Origin: Gautieria morchelliformis
Lineage: Eukaryota; Basidiomycota; Agaricomycetes; Gomphales; Gomphaceae
NCBI GenBank assembly: GCA_015179125.1
Contig: WHVA01000359.1
Coordinates: 1-64,000 of the forward strand
Direction of reading: 5' to 3'
Length of the DNA stretch: 64,000 bases
Under the pieces are notes generated by a model. That model saw only the letters and a program-made list of their open reading frames with translations, was not told where the DNA came from and did not search any database. Made by a program: the position numbers and the translations under genes. Shown here piece after piece: positions 56,501-64,000 of this stretch (within the stretch, counting starts at the first letter, position 1; each line of letters begins with the position of its first letter).

Positions 56501-56832
56501 CGCTCTAGTCTTGCGCCCTCGCCCCGCAAGTCTGTGCTGAGGCTGATGAACGCAGCATAATCATCATTAATGAGCTGGACAAGCTCTTCCTTCAGTGTCC
56601 CGAGATAGTCGCGCAGCTCCTGACGAAGATCAGGTAGTGAAGTGTGTGAACGTGACACCAGAAAATCCTCCACTGAGAATGTGGAGGAAGATAGGTAATG
56701 GTCATTGTGCGACAGCGAGGCAACGATTGGGAGGTCAGCGTTGGGTTCTGAGAAGTGATCATCACTAGACGCGTCTGCAATTAATGTGGAAATCCGGTCT
56801 AACTGTGTTCCGTTCGGAAAGCTCAGAGACAT
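53565..56832 (-). CDS. COG2: Conserved oligomeric Golgi complex subunit 2
   Basis: COG2 is a lobe A subunit of the COG tethering complex that keeps Golgi enzymes in place. ATG at 56832 (MSLSFPNGTQLDR). Exon 1 (56461-56832) carries the hallmark N-terminus, VEDFLVSRSHTSLPDLRQEL, YLGTLKEELVQLINDDYAAF and LSTDLRGEGARLERLK. Exon 2 begins at 56412 (ASLGQLKLIQETVHQRLEE). Further exons include HLTRVAAEFTQMLYHVEKAR, FAMTLLSLKSG (about 55,830), a Pro/Thr-rich insert, FVERDMKSLMDIAEVFSARH, VWAEIGRGVMEELGSVVFAA, FLAPSLHSVESMRAHPVY, and near the end ILTRRSCEALVLVRSIPSQY and VWATDVFGAVCHRL. The last exon ends at 53565. I count about eleven short-intron exons. Not every junction was worked out base by base. 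Confidence 0.9.
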
Positions 56833-57003
56833 GTTTAAGTTAGCACGAGGAACGAGAGAGCTGTTAGTACTGTTCGGAATCTTCCGCGTACTCAGCCGTA
56901 GGAACACACCACACGGCGACAAGGCAGTCTATAGAGCACAGCTAGACGCGTCTTTCGATATAGGATACATGACACAGTATTTTGCAATGAAAAAGTAACA
57001 AGA

Positions 57004-57616
57004 TCACCGTCTGATTCCCCGAGCTGCGGGTGGTGCACCTCTGCCGCGACGAGCTGGTAAAAAGAAGCTTATTAGTATAAAACCAGATAAAACAATGAGG
57101 GTACACGCCGTTTGCTATTAAATGGGAAGGAAAGTTAACTGAAAGTAAGACATGAAACACAAAGCACGAACCCCGCATAATCGTCGCACGACCACGAGCT
57201 GTACCGATACCCCTCCCTTTCATGGCATTAGGTCCAACACGCTTGAACCTGTATAGCAGAAAAGGGTGTCAGTTGAGCGAACATCCTCAGACGACCGAAT
57301 GCTCACATTGGTGCATTTTGAAGCATATCTGGCACAATGAAAAAGCGGACCATGCTCCCTCTGATATAAACCTGGTCAAGTTGGGACACACGGCCATCTC
57401 GTCCCGTGACTGTGATGTCCCTAAGGGAAATGTTTAAGGAATCCTCCGCTGAACCATACCACAATGTCAGCTCGAACTACTTGAGAGACAGTACACTTGA
57501 ACCGTACCCTCAGCAAGTTTTCCACGATACAGCTGGCCAGTTTTAAGCTCCACAGTAATGATATGACCTAGAGACTCGTGTAGAAGCTTCACAGGTACAC
57601 CGAGGCTGCTCGCCAT
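57004..57616 (-). CDS. SMD3: Small nuclear ribonucleoprotein SmD3
   Basis: Four exons, 57508-57616, 57307-57448, 57172-57248 and 57004-57053, give 125 residues with all phases consistent. SmD3 is one of the seven Sm proteins that ring the U snRNAs of the spliceosome. The Sm1 motif is [18 protein letters not shown] through [15 protein letters not shown]. The Sm2 motif is [18 protein letters not shown] Gly-Arg-rich tail follows ([12 protein letters not shown] ... [12 protein letters not shown]), typical of methylated Sm tails. An optional four extra residues precede the usual GVPVKLLHE start (MASSLGVPV). Intact. Confidence 0.95.
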
Positions 57617-58410
57617 AATGAAGAAATAGGATGCGAAGCTGGAACAAGCAGCTTGGTCAGCGGCTGGCCTGCCGATTCAGCGCCCGACGCATCACAGATG
57701 TCTGGTTCAAGTACATAGAATGAACGTAAACTACACGAATAAAATGTTATATGTTTTCGGTTAGGCTTGCAGCCCAAGGCGCACGACGAGGACCGACCAT
57801 TCGCCGACCCTCCCCTCCCTCGCTGGGCTCATGGGGTCCCTGGAACCGGGTCGGCTCAGATCGGCACGCTAAAGCCTCGATTGTGGAGCTAATCTAAATA
57901 ATAGAGGGCGTGCGGTGCCGACTTGAGGGACCGGGAGTGCGGGGACATGGGCCACTCTGTAATTTTACATAATCCTTGCATAGGCCTAGCGATGAGAAAA
58001 TTTGATTGCAAAGCTATAAAAAGGTAGAAAACAACAGAATAACAACAAGACTTGCACCCCCACAGCCAAATGATAACAGCCTTAGCCACTACAAAATCTT
58101 CTCGGACCGTGGGAATATGGGTTGTGGGTCCAAGAGCCTCCGGTATTGGCTTATGTCAGCCCGCCGAAGTGCCGCCCTCTAAACAGAATTTGAGCCTAAT
58201 CAGGCAAGTTCAACGAAAAGCGCCGCCAGCGTAAAGCAAGCAAGGGACACTGCAGAATAATTATGGGACTACTGCTGGCTTCAAAAGCTCCCCCTATATA
58301 CCCTTTTGCTGCGGCTGTCTCACATATCCGCGCCCTTAAATAATCTGCCCCTCCAACAACACAAACATACAACACACTCCTGTACTCTCCCACATCATTT
58401 CACAGTCCAC
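57617..58410. other. Divergent promoter region of SMD3 and the 58,411 gene
   Basis: 794 bp without a recognisable gene. Near the plus-strand gene a TATA-like cctatata occurs at about 58,293, 110-120 bp before the ATG, and C/T- and CA-rich sequence leads to the start, as is common in basidiomycete promoters. Confidence 0.5.
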
Positions 58411-59440
58411 ATGGCCGCCCTCTTCTCCATCTTATTTTCTGCCTTCCTCGTTCCCCAGAGGATCATAACATGGGCGTTGACTGGCGTCCTTCGCTCGGTG
58501 GGTTACTGTATCTCACTAGTTTCCTTCACTCTTCCTCACCCTCGCTCAGTTCTCCAAACGTGACCAACCCATATTACCCACGGTCTCTAGCGATGTCAGT
58601 CGAGAAGTCGCAGAGATGGCATCTGCGGTGAGTCCAAGTTCACCACCGGTTCTCACACAGTACACAGCTTCTAATACCCTGCACATGCAGAAGAAGACCA
58701 GTGCCTACCATTCATATTCTATTTGCCCGAAGTTGCTTCAGCATGGCACTCCAACCCGGACCGAGGACGAATCCAGGGACTTATACCTGTTAGCCGTGAA
58801 CGAGGCAAGAAGGCTGGCCCTTCGAACTCGCCGTCGTTTCGACATGTATGGCCCTCCAGATTGGGTCGATCCAGCTTTGGTGTGTCTAATCCTAAGCTGA
58901 CGCACAATCCCCACTGACTGGCTCGCTTAGTCAATCCTGCCAAACATCGGGCTCCAAGAAGACTACTGCCATGGTTTTATTCCCTCTCAGTATCCCTTCC
59001 TCGCACCCCACATACTCATATCCGAACCCCTGGTTTCTGATCCGTATCCCGTCGTCGCACCGACTAGCATCCTGGATTCTCAAGACCATGACTACGGGAA
59101 TCGCCTCATTGTAGCTCAGGCTCCATCTGTGGGCAGTCCTCTTCCTCAGGTGTATAATCCTGCGCCGCAGGCGACTAGTACGGTGTTTGCAGATGAGGCC
59201 GCGGACGGGACTTGTTCGGCTTCTCCGGCTTCGGACTCCCTTCCGCCATTGGATTCGTCGTCAGAGTCGCATTCCGAATGTGACTCTGACTCCGACTCGG
59301 GTAGCGAGTGTCTGACGGTTGAGGATAGGAGGGCTTACTGGAAAAACTTACTGGGAAAGGACTGCCCTCTGCTCCCTGCGTCGACGTTCTGGATCGAGGA
59401 AGACGACGACGACTTGCCTGAGCTCCCTACAGACTGGTAG
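58411..59440 (+). CDS. Uncharacterised 287-residue protein
   Basis: Four exons, 58411-58497, 58550-58627, 58691-58879 and 58931-59440, with GT-AG introns that keep frame throughout. The N-terminus is hydrophobic (MAALFSILFSAFLVPQRIIT), which could be a signal anchor or mitochondrial signal. A conserved-looking basic middle follows (YLLAVNEARRLALRTRRRFD) and then an acidic Ser/Asp-rich C-terminal third (SDSDSGSE ... EEDDDDLPELP). No family recognised. Clean splice structure supports a real gene. Confidence 0.7.
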
Positions 59441-60847
59441 CTTGCTGTGGCTTGAATCATTTACTTCTGAATACGTCTCATCTAATATAAGCTTTTCGGC
59501 GTCTTTCTCTTCAAAGGAGGCTTAGCTGTACTCACTAACGAGCCTGAGGGTGGTTGTCTGTGCTCGGCGACGAGATCTGTGGTGACTCGCACTTCGGATG
59601 ACTGATCTATATCGACCCGATGTGGTGAGCGTGGTCGAGTCACATATAATATAAATATAGTCATCGTGGGTTTAGCGGTCCATGGATGGTGTCCTTGGGT
59701 TCTCGCTTCTTCGAGCTTCGCATCCAGGAAATAGTGGTTACTACGTAACTCGAGCACAAATTTCCTATAAGTACATAATCGCCACCAACACTTTCCACTT
59801 TGCCATGACACCTTACTTAGTCTCCTTGTTCTTCTCCGCTGCTTCTACAATGCTTCAGGGTCCTTTCTAAGAGGTCGTTCTTCATTTCTATCAGCCTCAT
59901 GCTTGTTACCATATGGGTATAGCTCACCTCCAAAAACGGTCTCTTTGAAGCTTCCTCTCTCTTTCAAAGCCTGGATGTAGGACCACACCTTCTTGAACTT
60001 GGAACCTGTACTCAGCAGCTCGTGCATTTTCTTTCCTTCACCAGGGGCGACCACTCCCGGTAGCAATTCGAGCCGTCTCACACGTCGGCATTCGTGAACT
60101 CATTCGATACGGCATACTTCGCGTCCTCGAGAAGAAGGGCTTGATCAAAGCCTCGCCCGTTCCTTCGCGGAAAATGAAAGCCGTGTATGCTGGGGCCAAA
60201 GAGGATGAGACCGTCTCGGTGAAAAACCGTATCCTGTATCGAGACAAGGGATCCTTGGGTAATAAAGCAGATTGAGGAAACTGATCTGCTACCCATTCTA
60301 TGGTTGCCAGGCTTTCGCGAAGTTTAATGGATTGGCTCGAAGGCTGATCGTCCGGGACCTCAGCTAGGACCCCCTACGGCAATCGCAGGGGTTGTGAAAC
60401 TACGTGTTTCAGAGGGATCGGTTAACTTATCTGTTAACTTACCCTTGGATACAGGATTTACTTTGGGCTGATACCATGTAGGCTTAGGTCGATCTCGTAC
60501 TCTCTGAACTTGGCGCCGCATTCACGCAACTCGACATTAGAATGACATGCAACGGGGGAAATTGACTAGAACGTACGTTGCGCGTATACAGTGTAATTGG
60601 ACCAACAGCAGTCATCATTTGGGAAGAGTGTGAGTTTAGCTTCATATGTTGCAAACCATCTAGCTTATGAGGTGCTCAGCATACTTATCTCACGCCGATA
60701 TTTCATCAGGCGGTTATATATACATGCTGCCATGCCCATTATGGCCAATGACGATTGCAATTCGAACTGCTCGCCTTCGGGGTGGATGCCTACTAATTGA
60801 CTCTATCAAAGCAGCATCACACTCAAGGTGGCGCAGAGAGAGTAACG
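59441..60847. other. Stretch with competing short ORFs, no confident gene
   Basis: On the minus strand 59845-60081 encodes 78 codons of balanced composition (PGVVAPGEGKKMHELLSTGS), starting only with GTG. On the plus strand, from a possible CACCAG acceptor near 60,032, a frame to 60,275 reads VAIRAVSHVGIREL, LRVLEKKGLIKASPVPSRK and NRILYRDKGSLGNKAD. The latter looks like a small winged-helix exon and could be the last exon of a gene. Neither is proven. The rest is noncoding. Confidence 0.3.
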
Positions 60848-60885
60848 TGTTGGGATTAGAGGGATGACGCCGGTAAGAACGCAGG

Positions 60886-61825
60886 GTTGCGTCTAGTGAT
60901 GTGCAGGGCCCGGCTCGGCCCCAAAGCCCGGGCTTGGGCCTGGCTCGCTCGGGCTTGGGCTTCCCAAATCCTGAGCCAGGCCGGGCTTGGGCCGCGGCCT
61001 GTGGATGGGGAACTAGAAATGGGTGGGGAACAAGAAATTTATACTGCACTCGCATCAGCATGCGCATGGCAGCACCAGCACGCGCAGCGGACCCACCAGC
61101 ACGCCGCCACACCCACACAACCCTTGCACCATACGCACCTGCAGCCGCAGCGGCATGTGCACGCGCGCCCACACATGCATGCGGAGGAGCAAGGCCCCTA
61201 CCGCGAGCACACTCTCACTGCAGCTCCTCGCGTACCTCAGCAAGTACCCGCATGTGCGCAGGTATTTTATAAGTCGCGCGCGCCGCGTGGTGTTCAACCT
61301 TGCGCTGGCGGCAAGGGTGGGGGCGGGTTTTTCAAGGTGCTGGCGGGGGCGAGGGTGGGGCGGAAGGAGAAGAAGGAGAAGAGCCGGGCAGTGAGGGCAG
61401 AAAAAGAGACCATTTTATGTAAGGCCACTGTAACTAACACTATGAGTAGTAAAATAATATAATTAAGTGCCATTTTTTTTTTTTTTTTTTTTTTTTTTGA
61501 ATTCCGTTTATTATACTGCCACCTTGGGGCCGTGCCCTATATAGGCAGTCTCTACCCGGAACGCGGAATAGAGTAATCAAAGTGTTTTACATGCTAGGGT
61601 ATCGTAGTTACCAAAGTAAGCCAGGGATATGCTGGCACCAACATAGGATACTTCCTGTTTGTTTACAAAATTAAGTGCCATAACTGAGTAGAAGTCTCCT
61701 TTTTAGCCACCGAAGATCCTGGTTCGGGCGCCTATGAGCCCGCGGCTTCCCGGCTCGGCTCGGGCTTGTCAAAACCCAAGCGCCAGGAAACCCGGTGCGT
61801 CAACGGCTTCATCACTAGTTGCGTC
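60886..61825. mobile_element. Non-autonomous hAT element with 8-bp target duplications
   Basis: The element proper is 60894-61817 (924 bp), beginning TAGTGATG and ending CATCACTA. It is flanked by perfect GTTGCGTC duplications at 60886-60893 and 61818-61825, the hAT signature. The subterminal parts are GC-rich repeats (gcccgggcttgggcctggct). No transposase is encoded. It holds an inserted retroposon at 61474-61668. Confidence 0.93.
61461..61681 (-). mobile_element. Poly-A retroposon (SINE or retrocopy) inside the hAT element
   Basis: A 195-bp body (61474-61668) is flanked by a perfect 13-bp duplication, aattaagtgccat, at 61461-61473 and 61669-61681. On the minus strand it ends with aataaacgg, then about 25 A residues. 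This is what target-primed reverse transcription leaves. I see no convincing tRNA A and B boxes, so it may be a copied short mRNA and not a SINE. Confidence 0.85.
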
Positions 61826-61895
61826 GGACACGCCGGACATGTAGTTAGGTAGCCACGGTTGTAGCGGTTATGCGCAGTACGAGTATGAACAGAGT

Positions 61896-61920
61896 CTCAG
61901 TGAACGGTCAGTTCACTGAG
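61896..61920. repeat. 25-bp hairpin, copy 1
   Basis: ctcagtgaac-ggtca-gttcactgag, 10-bp stem with a 5-nt loop, downstream of the LTR TATA box on the minus strand. Identical to 62017-62041. Confidence 0.8.
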
Positions 61921-62016
61921 CGTGTATGAATACTCTACCTAGTATGAACAGAGTCTACAATATATTTTTATATGTAAGTATCTGTTCATAAGGCATAATG
62001 GGACGGGGACACGTAC

Positions 62017-62041
62017 CTCAGTGAACGGTCAGTTCACTGAG
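62017..62041. repeat. 25-bp hairpin, copy 2
   Basis: Exact copy of 61896-61920, on the upstream side of the LTR TATA box. Confidence 0.8.
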
Positions 62042-62072
62042 GGATTTGTAACTGTGGAGCGAGTAGATATAG

Positions 62073-62098
62073 GGCCTCGGTCAAGCTTGACCGAGGCC
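62073..62098. repeat. Perfect 26-bp palindrome
   Basis: ggcctcggtcaag joined to its exact complement cttgaccgaggcc, with no loop, within the copia LTR upstream of the hairpins. Confidence 0.85.
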
Positions 62099-62114
62099 AG
62101 TAATCCTATATTAC

Positions 62115-63178
62115 TAGACACTATGAAAAGGATGAAATTCTCAATTTGGAAATACATGATGAAAACACATCCTTTACATTTAGTACACACATGGTTCTCA
62201 AAATTGCCCATACATGTCAAAAACTTTTTGTTCCATGTATGTATTAGAGTGTGTTACGACCGTTCATTTCCGACTTCCGACCCTCAGTTCCGCCACACCT
62301 TTCTGCCCCTCCGACATTTCCGCGACACATTCCGCCCCTCCGATATTTCCGACATTCCGCCCATTGTACATTTCCCTTGTTCTTTCGACTCTATTACTCG
62401 GACCAACCGGACCCACTTCATCGTTCATCAAAACCATATTCCGGTCACCCTTGTAGTTCGTTGTCAGATATGTTTTCCCAACCCCTTGTTCTTTTCCATT
62501 GTTCTACCTTACCCTGAACCCCCTTGTAGTCCCATTGTTCCCAATAGTTAGTTCCCACACATTGTTCTCGACTTCCGCTTCCTCTGGGACTTGCTTAGTA
62601 CCATACCATTACTTGTTGTTCTGCGCTTTGTATAAAAACCCCCTCATGTATGTCTCTTTCTGAAATCTGATAATCACCTTCGATACTTGATTTCCTTCGC
62701 TCCATCTCCTGTTCTTAGCACAGCGAGTCTAGCAAGATCTCAGTCTCTCTCAGCCTTCCGTATTCCGTCTTCCACCTCAGTTCCGACTCAAGTTCCAACC
62801 AAACCTTTGGTCCAGTACTTTCCGACTTCCGACTCACTTTCGAAATACCTAGGACGATAGTTCATTGGGGGCGCAACCTATAAGTTGAAGCCACTGTCCT
62901 TTCCAGTTCCGACTTAGCGGAAATCTCGATACGTAACAGAGTGTTTTGGAAAACTTTATGTTTTCTGGAATGTTTTAAAGACCAGGTGACAAGCAGACTA
63001 CCCTTATATTCATGTCTCCTAATGTCTAGAACATTCCACAAAACATAAAGTTTTCCAAAACACTCTAATACATACATGGAACAAAATGTTTTTGACAACC
63101 ATATGTGTACTAAATGTAAAGAATGTGTTTTCATCATGTATTTCCAAATTGAGAATTTCATCCTTTTTGCAGTGTAGA
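62115..63178. mobile_element. Foldback MITE with 4-bp target duplications
   Basis: The element is 62119-63174 including an inserted solo LTR, or 364 bp without it. Its ends are CACTATGAAAAGGATG and, inverted, CACTGCAAAAAGGATG. Arms of about 180 bp share ttctcaatttggaaatacat and ttccatgtatgtattagag. TAGA at 62115-62118 and 63175-63178 are perfect duplications. Noncoding. It inserted into the copia LTR. Confidence 0.85.
62247..62943 (+). mobile_element. Solo LTR nested in the foldback MITE
   Basis: The LTR is 62252-62938, 687 bp, with 7-bp inverted ends TGTTACG and CGTAACA and perfect GAGTG duplications (62247-62251, 62939-62943). A TATA box, tataaaa, lies at 62631. The MITE arm resumes exactly after the duplication. 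The rest of the element was lost by LTR-LTR recombination. The repeated ttccgacttccg words recall gypsy LTRs of this genome. Confidence 0.9.
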
Positions 63179-63252
63179 TGTCTGATAAACCTTTCCATAT
63201 CCTACTTGACCCTGCGTTCAACGCTTACCGACCCTGACTCCAACACTCCCCC

Positions 63253-63481
63253 TTAAGCTGAACGTAGACCAAGTAGGGTGTTCAGGTGCAGAACCTTGTG
63301 TCGGGGAAGAGCTTTCGTGAATAAGTCAGCAGCCATGTCGTCTGTCGGTACGTAGTCGATATACAGTAACTTTCTCTGTACTGCGTGACGTATGAAGTGA
63401 TACCGTATGTCGATGTGCTTGGTCCTCAGGTGATATGCGTCATTCTTTGTGATGGATATCGCAGAGAGGTTGTCGAGGTGA
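63253..63481 (-). pseudogene. Copia RNase H C-terminus
   Basis: It reads HLDNLSAISITKNDAYHLRT, KHIDIRYHFIRHAV, DYVPTDDMAADLFTKALPRHK and stops at 63253. This is the invariant 3-prime end of Ty1/copia Pol. It is cut at 63481 by a gypsy LTR. After the LTR only 27 bases remain in the window, so the upstream part cannot be judged. Confidence 0.88.
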
Positions 63482-63971
63482 TGTAAGGGCAACCCTGGCT
63501 GGTTGTGGAGATCACACTACCACACAACTGACAAGGGGAAATCCAAAGTATGTATAAATGAACGGAGTATACAAGAGAGGGGATTCTCACCTGACAAGGG
63601 GAAATCCAAAGAGAAAAGTCTAAGGACCCCCAATGTCAGCGAGCCCGTATTATACTACGCTGCGCAGCCAGGGACAACACTTGGCACCCGCCATCAACCC
63701 TGCATCCCCCTGACCTCCCCAACCCTTGATCGACCCTTGATGCCACCTATTATGCGAGTTGCTTGATTTCCGACACTGTTCCGGGAGTGGAAGTCGGAAA
63801 TTGGAATGGAACTGGCAAGGCGAACAGAACTGGTGGAAGTTCTCCCAGAAGCGGAATCATTTCCGAAAGCGGAGGCGGAGATGGAATCGGAACCGGAAGC
63901 GGAGTCGGAAATGGAGTCGGAACTGGGTGTGGTGTCGGAACTGGAAATGGAAAACAGGGTGTCCCCTGACA
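63482..63971 (-). repeat. Solo gypsy LTR inside the copia element
   Basis: 490 bp, TGTAAGGG to CCCCTGACA, the same family and orientation as the 480-bp LTRs at 850 and 6599 with scattered changes and a small insertion (ctcccca, about 63,715). The flanks do not form a duplication (ggtga left, gagct right). Confidence 0.88.
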
Positions 63972-64000
63972 GAGCTTAGTCCCCATGAGTCGCTGTAGTT

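Larger units (their letters stand above)
60848..63245 (-). repeat. 3-prime LTR of a copia element, swollen by nested insertions
   Basis: The plus-strand ends are TGTTGGG (60848) and CTCCAACA (63245), inverted termini typical of copia LTRs. On the minus strand the LTR follows a polypurine tract (aagggggag) after the copia RNase H stop. It contains a hAT element (60894-61817) and a MITE (62119-63174). Removing both with their duplications leaves about 406 bp, a normal LTR size. A TATA-like tacatataaaaatata is at 61976-61961 on the minus strand. The partner LTR lies beyond the window. Confidence 0.75.

Noticed and set aside
61055-61462. Several long GC-rich frames within the hAT element.
   Set aside because: Low-complexity His/Ala/Arg translations in many frames at once and no transposase motifs.
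62865-62880. TTGGGGGCGCAACC looked like a primer binding site directly after an LTR ending at 62864.
   Set aside because: The perfect GAGTG duplications and the TGTTACG/CGTAACA inverted ends place the LTR end at 62938, so this sequence is inside the LTR.

Overview
This window looks like a genome fragment of a filamentous basidiomycete. Genes are split by many short introns of about 47-100 nt with GT-AG ends, and the mobile elements are of fungal type: chromodomain Ty3/gypsy, Ty1/copia, Helitron with Rep and PIF1 helicase, Tc1/IS630, and hAT. The chromodomain gypsy family and the Helitrons make a Ceratob asidiaceae/Rhizoctonia-like fungus my best guess, but that is inference from style and not proof.

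Layout. Positions 1-28,608 are almost entirely mobile DNA. An uncharacterised ORF is split by a complete, apparently young gypsy element (850-7,078; LTRs differ at 1 of 480 sites; 5-bp target duplication). Next comes a Helitron 5-prime leader that was itself split by a 7,058-bp unit (8,245-15,302) with Tc1-like inverted repeats and TA duplications. That unit carries a broken DD34E transposase, a gypsy fragment, a minisatellite, a foldback MITE and a four-exon passenger gene. Two further Helitrons (16,324-22,332 and 22,333-28,608) lie head-to-tail on the minus strand, so three Helitron copies abut.

Positions 28,850-59,440 are mostly single-copy housekeeping genes: an uncharacterised five-exon gene, threonine dehydratase (ILV1), an uncharacterised gene, an RTC4-like gene split by a 1.27-kb gag-only copia element, exosome subunit RRP43, lysyl-tRNA synthetase, a Cps1/hyaluronan-synthase-like glycosyltransferase, the SNARE USE1, FGAM synthase (ADE6), a 663-residue disordered protein, COG2, SmD3 and a 287-residue uncharacterised protein. 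They serve translation, RNA decay and splicing, amino-acid and purine synthesis, and ER/Golgi traffic. They are not an obvious functional cluster. USE1 and ADE6 share a 144-bp divergent promoter.

Positions 60,848-63,998 are a second mobile block: the 3-prime end of a copia element on the minus strand. Its LTR has been filled by a hAT element (itself holding a poly-A retroposon) and by a foldback MITE (itself holding a solo LTR). A gypsy solo LTR sits in its RNase H region. Exact target duplications let this stack be unpicked layer by layer. No rRNA, tRNA, CRISPR or bacterial-type operon was seen.
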